Of a DNA stretch of 64,000 nucleotides, positions 17,178 to 24,578 are shown in pieces (within the stretch, counting starts at the first letter, position 1; every line of letters begins with the position of its first letter). The notes below the pieces were generated by a model. That model made no database searches. It was not told the DNA's origin and was given only the letters and a program-made list of their open reading frames with translations. A program made the translations under genes and the position numbers. This stretch comes from JABDIY01 sp963751955 (GTDB lineage Bacteria; Actinomycetota; Acidimicrobiia; Acidimicrobiales; SZUA-35), in contig CAVVWM010000012.1 of assembly GCA_963751955.1 (NCBI GenBank), positions 10,531 to 74,530 on the forward strand, given 5' to 3'.

Positions 17178-17918
17178 GTGCAAGAGGATACCGACGCCCA
17201 ACCAGCGACAGCGAAGGTGGCGGTGCTCAAACATCGGCGGGCCAGCCGCTGGATGCACTGGATCAACTTTCCACTCCTAACGATCATGATCTACAGCGGA
17301 CTCCGCATCTATTGGGCCGACGTACGTGATCCAGTTGGATTCGGCGTAGGGCTGGTGGGATGGCACTGGTTCAACTTCCTGCCCGACTACCTGAACGAGA
17401 ACCTGAACATTGAGCGCAAGCTGGCAAAGGGCATGGCGTTCCACTTCACCTTTGGCTGGTTGTTCGTTCTCAACGGCGTCGCCTACGCGCTTTACACGTG
17501 GCGCAGCGGCGAGTGGCGCCATCTCCTTCCGGATCGGTATTCGGCTCGAGACTCAGTCCAGGTCCTCAAGCACGACCTGTTCATCCGGAACAAGCCGCTT
17601 CCGCCCCAAGGCCGTTACAACGGCGCCCAGAGATGGTCCTACACACTCATCATCGCCCTGGGCGGCGTGGCAACGCTCACGGGTCTTGCGATCTACAAGC
17701 CGACCCAACTCAATATCCTCACTTCTCTCTTCGGTGGCTACGAGTCGGCGCGAACGATCCACTTCACGGTGACGATCGTGTTCATCGCCTTCTTCTTTGT
17801 CCATCTGATGCAGGTGGCCAGAGCCGGTTGGCGAAACTTCATGAGCATGGTCACCGGCTACGAGGTCGTCGAACGCCGTGGGGTCAATGTGGAGGAAAAG
17901 GAGCTCACCGATGCGTGA
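17178..17918 (+). CDS. Cytochrome b/b6-type membrane subunit (cytochrome b561-like)
   Basis: 246 residues from GTG 17178. About four hydrophobic helices carry the haem histidines expected in formate-dehydrogenase-gamma/Ni-Fe-hydrogenase cytochrome b subunits: KHRRASRWMHWINFPLL (helix 1), AKGMAFHFTFGWLFVLNG (helix 2), YTLIIALGGVATLTGLAIYK (helix 3) and TIHFTVTIVFIAFFFVHLMQV (helix 4). The stop overlaps the start of the molybdopterin enzyme (ATGCGTGA), so the two are coupled; this protein probably passes electrons between the Mo enzyme and the quinone pool. Confidence 0.88.
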   Translation: MQEDTDAQPATAKVAVLKHRRASRWMHWINFPLLTIMIYSGLRIYWADVRDPVGFGVGLVGWHWFNFLPDYLNENLNIERKLAKGMAFHFTFGWLFVLNGVAYALYTWRSGEWRHLLPDRYSARDSVQVLKHDLFIRNKPLPPQGRYNGAQRWSYTLIIALGGVATLTGLAIYKPTQLNILTSLFGGYESARTIHFTVTIVFIAFFFVHLMQVARAGWRNFMSMVTGYEVVERRGVNVEEKELTDA

Positions 17919-18717
17919 GGGAAAGCCAGAAACCGACATTGAGAGGGCACGACGGTATGCAGCCCTGGAGGCCGAGGCCCCTGTGCTCGATGCTGCCGCC
18001 TATCGCACTCAAAGTCGGCGAGCCATCCTCACCGGTGGGATTGCAGCCCTCGCAGCTGCCGGATCCTACCGCTGGCTGCTCAACCGGCCAGACGACAACC
18101 GGGCCAACAGCGTGCTGCGCAGGGGCCACGAATTCAACGAAGCCCTGTGGCGGCGGTTGAGTCGCGATGGTGCGATGGCGCCAACATTCGATCCGAGCAC
18201 ATCATCTGAGCTTCGTGTGAACGGCAGGCATGGAATCAGAGAAGAGGTCGATCTCGACACGTGGGAAATGACGGTGGAGGGCCCCGATGGAGCCCTTCTC
18301 GGGACTCACGTGCTCTCCGATATCACCGCATTGCCGAAGGTTGAAATGACCGTGGAGCACAAATGCGTGGAGGGCTGGAGTCACGTTGTCACATGGGGTG
18401 GAGCCCGGTTCAGCGCGTTCGCTGCTCCCTATATGGATCAACTCGGCGAACTTCCCCGGTTCGTCAGTCTCGAGACACCAAATGGGGATTACTACGTGGG
18501 CATGGACATCGAATCGATGTTGCACTCCCAGACGATGCTCACCTACGAGCTCCAGGGCGAACCGCTCAGCTCGCTTCACGGCGCTCCATTACGGCTCACC
18601 ACTCCCAACAAATACGGCATCAAACAGCTCAAACGCATCGGCCGGATCCAGTTCACCAACGAACAACCCGACGACTACTGGGGCGAACGCGGCTACGACT
18701 GGTACGCGCAGCTGTAG
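17911..18717 (+). CDS. Molybdopterin-dependent oxidoreductase of the sulfite oxidase/YedY fold
   Basis: 268 residues from ATG 17911. A twin-arginine segment, SRRAILTGGIAALAAAG, sits about 32 residues from the start and probably acts as a Tat signal or anchor. The catalytic domain has the sulfite-oxidase-type Cys that binds molybdenum (MTVEHKCVEGWSHVVTWGG), and APLRLTTPNKYGIKQLKRI, typical of YedY/MsrP relatives. The partner cytochrome b is encoded just upstream with overlapping codons. Substrate unknown: periplasmic sulfoxide, methionine sulfoxide or sulfite are family possibilities. Confidence 0.87.
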   Translation: MREGKPETDIERARRYAALEAEAPVLDAAAYRTQSRRAILTGGIAALAAAGSYRWLLNRPDDNRANSVLRRGHEFNEALWRRLSRDGAMAPTFDPSTSSELRVNGRHGIREEVDLDTWEMTVEGPDGALLGTHVLSDITALPKVEMTVEHKCVEGWSHVVTWGGARFSAFAAPYMDQLGELPRFVSLETPNGDYYVGMDIESMLHSQTMLTYELQGEPLSSLHGAPLRLTTPNKYGIKQLKRIGRIQFTNEQPDDYWGERGYDWYAQL

Positions 18718-18742
18718 TCGCCTGGCGGCCTCGTCACCTACG

Positions 18743-18791
18743 ACCTCACTCGCTGGCGCTCGCTTTCGTGGTCCTCCGAGACTCAACTCGC
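18743..18791 (-). repeat. Dispersed intergenic repeat, copy 1 (inverted relative to copy 2)
   Basis: Read on the minus strand, these about 49 bases match 22274-22322 on the plus strand with only a few differences. The shared core is CACGAA-(A)GCGAGCG-(C/T)-CAGCGAGTGAG preceded by a TC-TCGGAGG-like segment. This copy lies between the Mo oxidoreductase and the second HNH gene. Function unknown. Confidence 0.6.
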
Positions 18792-18840
18792 ACCTCGAGT
18801 CGGGTCCATCTTTGTCACACCCCTCGGGGAGAATAGTGGT

Positions 18841-20197
18841 ATGGAGTTGTTGGGTTGGGTTGGTTCGTCAGACCGGTTGAGGGATGAGCAGGCGGTGTTG
18901 GCCGAGGTCGGCCGCCGTTGTCTCGAGCTCGCCGATCTTGATCTTGGTTCGTTGTCTCGGGCCGAGTTCGCGGAGCGGGTTGTTGGCCTGGCTGTGGATT
19001 CTGAACTGGTCACCGCTGTGGCTGGCCGGTTCATGGAACTGGGCGAGGACACCTCAGCCAGCCTGGTGTTGGGTGAGTCATCAATGATCCGCCTCGTCAA
19101 CGCTCAGGGGCATCTGTCGTGGCGTCGCAGCAAAGAGATGAGCCGGGCCGGGACCACGGTCCACACGTTCCCTCATTTCCATTCTGTGTTGATGGCCGGC
19201 AAGATCACGTTGGGGCACATCGATTTGATGTGGCGTCAGTGGAAACGATCCGACACCCGCCAGCTCAGGGCAGCGGAGAAGAGCCTGGCCGCCCTGGCGG
19301 TGTTGTGCACCCCTGAAGAGTTCGCTTCCGCTTTGGCGATGTGGCAAGCGGCCGCGGATGCGAACGAGCACCTGGATGAATACTTGAAGCGGCACTCACG
19401 GCGTGGCGTTGGTTTCCAGTACGACCTGTTCGGCACCGCCTACCTCGATGGAACCCTCACCCCCACCGACGGTGAACATGTCGAAGCAACCGTCGAAGCC
19501 CGAGCCCGCCAGCTACGGGACAAGAACCCCGAACTCACCGTGCGTCAAGCCCGCCACGACGCACTGGTCGACCTGATCCTCAACCCCGACGGCCACGATA
19601 GGCCCCGCCCCGTCATCGAATACATCGCACCAGACACCTCCAACGAGCAGTGCCGATGCGATAACGACCACTCCGCCGACCGCACCGATCAGGGTTCTGG
19701 GTTGTGGAACGAGCACACCCAGGCACGGCTCCGATACCAACACCGCTCCTCAGCCCGGGCACTCGCAGCCATCCCCGCATTTCGGGATCTCGGGTTCGCC
19801 GGGATCAACTACCCCCGCACCGGAAGAGGAACCCCCATCCCCCCAGCCATCCTCAACGCCATCAAGCCAAGAGCGCGGGTCACGGTCAACCCGATCAACC
19901 CCGACGGCACCCTCATCAACGACAAGGCTGCCGGCCGGCACTTCACCATCCGCCAGAAACGAATGATCCGGCTCCGCGACAACCACTGTCACCACCCCGG
20001 CTGCCGCCGCCCGGCACGGTATTGCCAGTACGACCACATCACCCCGTACACCGACAACGGCCCAACCCTGATAGCAAACGCGGCAGCTGCTCTGCCCATT
20101 CCACCACCGCTGGAAACACCGACACAACCCAAAACCCACCCAACACCACAACAACCGGCTCATCGACTCGCCCCTCTACCCCCAGCAACCCCCCTAG
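18841..20197 (+). pseudogene. DUF222 / HNH endonuclease domain protein, second copy, +1 frameshift near the C-terminus
   Basis: Starts at ATG 18841. The DUF222 region (LRDEQAVLAEVGRRCLELADL ... EKSLAALAVLCTPEEF, DANEHLDEYL) is closely related to the gene at the left edge. The HNH module begins RLRDNHCHHPGCRRPARYCQYDHITPYTDNGPTLIAN and then leaves frame; one surplus base at about 20077-20084 separates it from QLLCPFHHRWKHR, which completes the module and ends at a TAG at 20195-20197. Corrected length is about 451 residues. The uncorrected frame runs on as Pro/Arg-rich nonsense to 20355. The break falls inside the catalytic module, so as read the protein would lack its last His residues. Confidence 0.85.
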
Positions 20198-20397
20198 AAC
20201 CACAGCGCACACACCACAGAACAACAGAGGTTGGTAACGACCCCGGCCAACCCCCGGGGTCAACAACCCGCGTTAATCTCACTCCTCGATTGAGCCTCCC
20301 CAAGCCCGGAATCCAGGTCCCGTCCCCGAGACGAGGTTCGCCCGAAGCCCTCTGAGATCACGACTCTTGTCGGAACCGATCGTTGTTTCCGCCGACG

Positions 20398-21435
20398 CTA
20401 GAGCTGGACTTCAAGCATCTGGAAGTCGGATCTGGTGTGGGCCAGCCCGTACTGGTCGTCGGGGCCGAAAGTGATGGCATCGCGGGGACCAATCTCGAAC
20501 TCATCGCCGTTGCGGCTGAGCGTGGCCGAGCCTTCCCGAACGAACCAGAAGAGGAACTCTCCGTCGTTGCCGAACGACAGAGGGTCTGGATTCTCTTCGG
20601 CATGGACGATTCCGACGGTCGCAAGCCCGCCGGTGGCGGTATCGATCTCGAAGTCGGTGAAGGCGAAACCCGGCAGCCGCCATGGCAAGCGCTCCTCCGC
20701 AGCGGCGCGGTGCCACACGAATTGTTGGCCCCCGAAATCGCGGTTGTGGTCGATCACCGCGGTCGGAAGGTCCATCCGGTTGTCACCAAGGGTGTCGTGC
20801 ACGGCAGGACAACCGATCTCCAAAACCTCGAAGGCGTCGGACGTTGCGAGCACTCGATGGCGAATGTGGGGTGGTTGGAGCACGCAGTCTCCGGCCTCGA
20901 ATCGAAACGGTGGGCCCTGATCCTCGTACACCAGGTCGGCCCAGCCGGCATGGCAAAATATCATCTGAAACCGGATGTGGTGATGGTGGACGTAGTCCGG
21001 AACGGGTCCTCCCTCGGGTATTCGGATGTGGCTGGCGATGAATCGACCGCCCTGTCGTTCGGGTATGAGATCCCGGTACCCCATTCCCGCTCGGCCGGTT
21101 CCGAAGTCGGCGTCGGCGAACCGGCTCAGCACGAAGGTCGGTTTGTTGGGCGGCAACTCCAGCGGCGGATCGGACAACACGTACTCGACGATCGTCCCGT
21201 TGGGACCAGTGATCACCGGATCCGCCGGCAGCGTTTCGACGGCCAACCTGAGAGACGATGGACCTTTGGGTGCCGCGCGATCGAGTCGTATGGAAAGACC
21301 ATGACCCTCAAGAACAGCGATTGAGGGATCATCGGCCGGCCGGATCAGCTCCATCCGGAAATCGGTAGTGGCAAGGAACCAGTCGATGGTCGTTTGAAGC
21401 TCGTCGCAGGGAAGAACCACCTGGGATGACTGCAT
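20398..21435 (-). CDS. Double-cupin protein with an N-terminal VOC-like half-domain
   Basis: 345 residues. Residues about 150-230 form a cupin with a His cluster (YVHHHHIRFQMIFCHAGWADLVYEDQ ... QPPHIRHRVLAT), and residues about 260-345 form a second cupin-like barrel (LFWFVREGSATLSRNGDEFEIGPRDAITFG) lacking the metal histidines. The first about 100 residues (VLPCDELQTTIDWFLATTDFRMELI) resemble one half of a glyoxalase/VOC domain. The arrangement suggests a metal-dependent dioxygenase, isomerase or sensor; function unknown. It stands alone, divergent from the AhpD-like gene. Confidence 0.7.
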   Translation of the reverse strand: MQSSQVVLPCDELQTTIDWFLATTDFRMELIRPADDPSIAVLEGHGLSIRLDRAAPKGPSSLRLAVETLPADPVITGPNGTIVEYVLSDPPLELPPNKPTFVLSRFADADFGTGRAGMGYRDLIPERQGGRFIASHIRIPEGGPVPDYVHHHHIRFQMIFCHAGWADLVYEDQGPPFRFEAGDCVLQPPHIRHRVLATSDAFEVLEIGCPAVHDTLGDNRMDLPTAVIDHNRDFGGQQFVWHRAAAEERLPWRLPGFAFTDFEIDTATGGLATVGIVHAEENPDPLSFGNDGEFLFWFVREGSATLSRNGDEFEIGPRDAITFGPDDQYGLAHTRSDFQMLEVQL

Positions 21436-21508
21436 TGGCCCACCATAACCACACCATTGGGTCAGCCGTCAGCTTGGAGACCGACGCGGTCCCGGCCATC
21501 ATTTAGTC

Positions 21509-22078
21509 ATGGCCGACCACCCCATCTCCCGCTTTCCCGTGCCCGAACTCAGCGACATGCCCGACGACATTCGCGAGCTGATCGATTCAGTTCAGGAGAA
21601 GTCCGGCTTCGTGCCGAACGTATTCCTGGCGCTTGCCAATCGGCCAGATGAGTTCCGGGCATTCTTCGCAATGCACGATGCCCTGATGGACAAGAGCGAA
21701 GGGCTCAGCAAGGCCGAACGTGAGATGATCGTGGTTGCAACCAGCGCCACAAATCAGTGTTTGTATTGTGTTGTCGCCCATGGGGCGATTCTCCGAATTC
21801 GTGCCAAGAATCCGCTGATCGCAGATCAACTGGCCAACAATCCGTGGAAGGCCGACCTGAGCGAACGAGAACGAGCAATGATCGACTTCTCGCTGCGGGT
21901 GGCCGGCGATTCGGCCACGATCTCCAACGCCGACCTTGACGATATGAAGGCCAAGGGCTTCAGCACCGACGAGGTCTGGGATATTGGTGCCATCGCAGCG
22001 TTCTTCGCCATGTCGAACCGCTTGGCCAACCTCACATCAATGCGCCCCAACGACGAGTTCTACTCCATGGCGCGATAG
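21509..22078 (+). CDS. AhpD-like peroxidase-related protein (carboxymuconolactone decarboxylase family)
   Basis: 189 residues. The CMD/AhpD core is readable: SKAEREMIVVATSATNQCLYCVVAHGAILR carries the redox C-x-x-C followed by His three residues later, as in alkylhydroperoxidase D. The N-terminal FPVPELSDMPDDIRELI and C-terminal ANLTSMRPNDEFYSM match the uncharacterised peroxidase-related subgroup. Probably a thiol-dependent peroxide-reducing enzyme in the cytoplasm. Single gene with no clear operon partner. Confidence 0.88.
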   Translation: MADHPISRFPVPELSDMPDDIRELIDSVQEKSGFVPNVFLALANRPDEFRAFFAMHDALMDKSEGLSKAEREMIVVATSATNQCLYCVVAHGAILRIRAKNPLIADQLANNPWKADLSERERAMIDFSLRVAGDSATISNADLDDMKAKGFSTDEVWDIGAIAAFFAMSNRLANLTSMRPNDEFYSMAR

Positions 22079-22149
22079 AAGGTTTCTCTGCGGCACCCAG
22101 GCTCTTGGGTAAACCGATTGCGCCTCATCAAGCAGGACCTGTGCTTGTC

Positions 22150-22180
22150 GCCTCCGGCGGCCGTTCTTGGCCACGGAGGC
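22150..22180. terminator. Stem-loop, possible bidirectional terminator
   Basis: GCCTCCG-gc-GGCC pairs with GGCC-a-CGGAGGC around a six-base GTTCTT loop, giving an about 11-bp GC-rich stem with a small bulge. A related GGAGGC/GCCTCC hairpin overlaps its right end. There is no T-tract, so rho-independent termination is uncertain. Location between convergent genes supports a terminator role. Confidence 0.4.
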
Positions 22181-22273
22181 CGAGCCTCCGGGCGCTCCAA
22201 TAGCCGCTCGGTTTCCCTCACTGTTTCACGCAGCAACGCCCTCATCCCTCCGGGAGGAGCTACGTGCGCCGGT

Positions 22274-22322
22274 GCGAGACGAGTTTCGGAGGGACCACGA
22301 AGCGAGCGTCAGCGAGTGAGAA
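22274..22322 (+). repeat. Dispersed intergenic repeat, copy 2
   Basis: Inverted partner of 18743-18791; the shared core reads CCACGAAGCGAGCG then CAGCGAGTGAG. The two copies are 3.5 kb apart and enclose the second HNH gene, the cupin gene and the AhpD-like gene. Such GAGCG-rich intergenic repeats are often spread through a genome; copy number outside this window is unknown. Confidence 0.6.
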
Positions 22323-22423
22323 CGTGGGCCCGGAGGAACGAGCGACGACAACGGAACCTCAAGCAACTCCAAAGGCCGCCAGGCCGACGAGTTGCCAGGG
22401 ACGGGCACGCTGCAGGCGGAATA

Positions 22424-23467
22424 TCAGCCGCTGCTGCGGCCTTGGGGGTCGAGCGCATCGCGCAGGCCGTCACCAATGAAGTTGACGCTCATCACGGTCA
22501 GCGAGAGCAGTAGGCCAGGCCCGGCAACAAGCCAGACGTTGAGGCTGATGCGGTCCTTGGCTTCGTTGAGCAGGCGACCCCATGTGGGCAGCTCGAGCGG
22601 GAAGCCGAGGCCGAGGAACGACACGGCCGACTCGGTGAGGATCGCAACCGCAATGCCCAGCGATGCGGCCACGATGACAGGGCTCAGCACATTGGGAATC
22701 ACATGCTGGCTGATGATTCGTCTCGGGCGGGTACCAATACTGCGGCTGGCGAGGATGAATTCCTGTTCCTTGATGGCGAGAACCTCGCCGCGTACGATGC
22801 GGGCGGTCTGCATCCAACTGGTCCCACCGATGATCAGCACCATCAGCAGGAAGATCCCCATTCCGTCACCGAGCGAATCCTGCACCGGATCGCGGAACAA
22901 CACGATCACCACGAGCAGGACCGGCAACAACGGAAGCGACAGGAAGAGGTCGGTAAACCGCATCAGCGGACCGTCCATGCGGCGGAAGAATCCTGCCGCC
23001 ACTCCGACCAAGACGCCCACAAGGATCGACACGGTCATGGCTACAAAACCCACGGCCAGGGAGATACGCCCTCCGATGAGCGCCCTGGCGAAGGCGTCGC
23101 GGCCCAGGTTGTCGGTGCCCCAGATGTGGGGCCAGCCCGCATTCCGGTTGGCGTTGGCGACATCAGGGGTGGCAGTGTCGAACGTCAAGATGATTGGACC
23201 CAGGAAACACAGGAGGGTGATGATCGTGAGGGTGACGATCCCCACCAACGCACCTTTGTGCCTCCGGAACTGACGCCAGACATCGGCCCGAAGTGAGCGA
23301 AACTCCCCGAGTTCATTTGCCGCTTCGACCGCCCCGAGATGGGCGCCCGCAATCGGTATTGCCGCCGTTAGCTCGTTGACTCCGGCGATGGGTCTGTGCG
23401 GATCCAGATGCGGATCGTGATCCGACAGTATTGACTCCTCGTCTCTACCAAAGCTGGGGAATTTCAT
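22424..23467 (-). CDS. oppC: Oligopeptide/dipeptide ABC transporter permease (OppC/DppC family)
   Basis: 347 residues. OppC-type N-terminal cytoplasmic segment, then a first membrane helix (GALVGIVTLTIITLLCFLGPIIL), the typical periplasmic HIWGTDNLGRDAFARALIGGRISLAVG, and five more helices. The EAA loop that contacts the ATPase is EFILASRSIGTRPRRIISQHVIPN. The conserved C-terminal ESAVSFLGLGFPLELPTWGRLL is present. Last gene of the opp operon, nine bases after oppB. Imports peptides or other substrates of this very broad family, including opines and amine-containing compounds. Confidence 0.93.
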   Translation of the reverse strand: MKFPSFGRDEESILSDHDPHLDPHRPIAGVNELTAAIPIAGAHLGAVEAANELGEFRSLRADVWRQFRRHKGALVGIVTLTIITLLCFLGPIILTFDTATPDVANANRNAGWPHIWGTDNLGRDAFARALIGGRISLAVGFVAMTVSILVGVLVGVAAGFFRRMDGPLMRFTDLFLSLPLLPVLLVVIVLFRDPVQDSLGDGMGIFLLMVLIIGGTSWMQTARIVRGEVLAIKEQEFILASRSIGTRPRRIISQHVIPNVLSPVIVAASLGIAVAILTESAVSFLGLGFPLELPTWGRLLNEAKDRISLNVWLVAGPGLLLSLTVMSVNFIGDGLRDALDPQGRSSG

Positions 23468-23476
23468 CTTGGGCTC

Positions 23477-24496
23477 TCAGTCATAACGAATCCGCGGGTC
23501 AAGGAAGCCGTACATGAGGTCGGCGACGATGTTGAAGACGACAGTGAGGACGGCGAAGATGAAGACGAGCGCCTGAACCATTGGAATGTCGTTCTGGCCA
23601 ATCGACACCAGGAGCAACTGGCCGAGCCCGTTCACCCTGAAGATGTTCTCGGTGATGATCGCTCCACCGAAGATGCCCGGTATGGAAAGTGCCAGGAGCG
23701 TGACCACGGGAATCAGGCTGTTTCGGAGTACGTGCCGCATGATGACCGGGCGCTCGGCTAGGCCCTTGGAGCGGGCCGTTCGAACATACCCTTCGTTGAG
23801 ATTCTCCAGCACCGAGGCTCGGGCGAATCGTCCGAACGATGCCGCGTTGAACAGTGTGAGCACTCCTACCGGCATCAACAGCTGTTTGATCTGGAACCAA
23901 ATACTGCCCCAGTCGTTCAGTTTCACTTCGTGGGTTGTCGTGTAGAAGGTGGGTAACCATCCCAACTTGACCGAGAAGACCCAGATGAAGAGTGGGCCGA
24001 TCACGAAGACCGGAACCGAGAAACCGAGCATCGTCACGAACGTGCCTACGTTGTCGAACCAGGAGTACTGCTTGTAGGCCTGCAGCGTGCCGATCGGGAT
24101 TGCGATCATCACGCCGAAAATGAGGCCCAGACCCAGCACCCATGCGGTCTGAGGGAGGCGTTCGTACACCGTGTCCATGGCAGGTGATCGTGACGACCAG
24201 GAAATAATCCGATCCTGACTTTCCAAGCAGTCACCGAAGCACGTGTTGGTAGCTTGCTCGAACAGGTACACCGGCTCGTTCAGCATCAGCTGGTTCCACT
24301 TCAGCCAGCGGCCGAAGAACGGGTCGTTGAGTCCCAGCGACTCGCGTATCTGAGCGCGGATTTCGGCTGGGACGGTGAGGGGTAGCTGCCCGGTCGGATC
24401 GCCGGGGGCAAAGTCGAGAAGGGTGAAAAGGACCAGGCTGATGATGACAAGCGTGGGTATCGCCAGCAACACCCTTCGGATGACGTATCGACCCAT
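23477..24496 (-). CDS. oppB: Oligopeptide/dipeptide ABC transporter permease (OppB/DppB family)
   Basis: 339 residues. Starts with the family signature YVIRRVLLAIPTLVIISLVLF and has six predicted helices, with PGDP in the first periplasmic segment, a long periplasmic loop with two Cys (TNTCFGDCLES), the EAA loop YVRTARSKGLAERPVIMRHVLRNSLIPV and the final GLGQLLLVSIGQNDIPMVQALVFI. The C-terminal YGFLDPRIRYD is also typical. Sits between oppA, from which it is separated by a strong hairpin, and oppC. Confidence 0.93.
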   Translation of the reverse strand: MGRYVIRRVLLAIPTLVIISLVLFTLLDFAPGDPTGQLPLTVPAEIRAQIRESLGLNDPFFGRWLKWNQLMLNEPVYLFEQATNTCFGDCLESQDRIISWSSRSPAMDTVYERLPQTAWVLGLGLIFGVMIAIPIGTLQAYKQYSWFDNVGTFVTMLGFSVPVFVIGPLFIWVFSVKLGWLPTFYTTTHEVKLNDWGSIWFQIKQLLMPVGVLTLFNAASFGRFARASVLENLNEGYVRTARSKGLAERPVIMRHVLRNSLIPVVTLLALSIPGIFGGAIITENIFRVNGLGQLLLVSIGQNDIPMVQALVFIFAVLTVVFNIVADLMYGFLDPRIRYD

Positions 24497-24524
24497 TTGT
24501 ACCCCTTTGCCCCTTTGAAATTAG

Positions 24525-24560
24525 CTGGTGGTGAGGGTGCAGCCGCACCCTCACCACCAG
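24525..24560. terminator. Perfect 16-bp stem-loop between oppA and oppB
   Basis: Bases 24525-24540 (CTGGTGGTGAGGGTGC) pair perfectly with 24545-24560 around a four-base loop. On the transcribed minus strand it follows the oppA stop by 18 bases and precedes the oppB start by about 28. It lacks a strong U-tract, so it more likely acts as a partial terminator or 3' stabiliser that keeps binding-protein mRNA more abundant than permease mRNA. Confidence 0.7.
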
Positions 24561-24578
24561 AGAAACACTTACTGGAAA

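Larger units (their letters stand above)
22079..22423. other. Intergenic region of 345 bases with hairpins and a dispersed repeat
   Basis: No convincing gene is present; the short frames are rich in Arg/Ser/Pro and resemble nothing. The region holds a strong stem-loop (22150-22180), a second small palindrome just after it, and a copy of the dispersed repeat (22274-22322). It separates the convergent ends of the AhpD-like gene and the opp operon, so transcription terminators are expected here. Confidence 0.6.

Noticed and set aside
20198..20355. Extension of the second HNH protein to 20355
   Set aside because: After the frameshift at about 20080 the uncorrected frame is Pro/Thr/Arg-rich; the frame that restores the HNH module stops at 20197.
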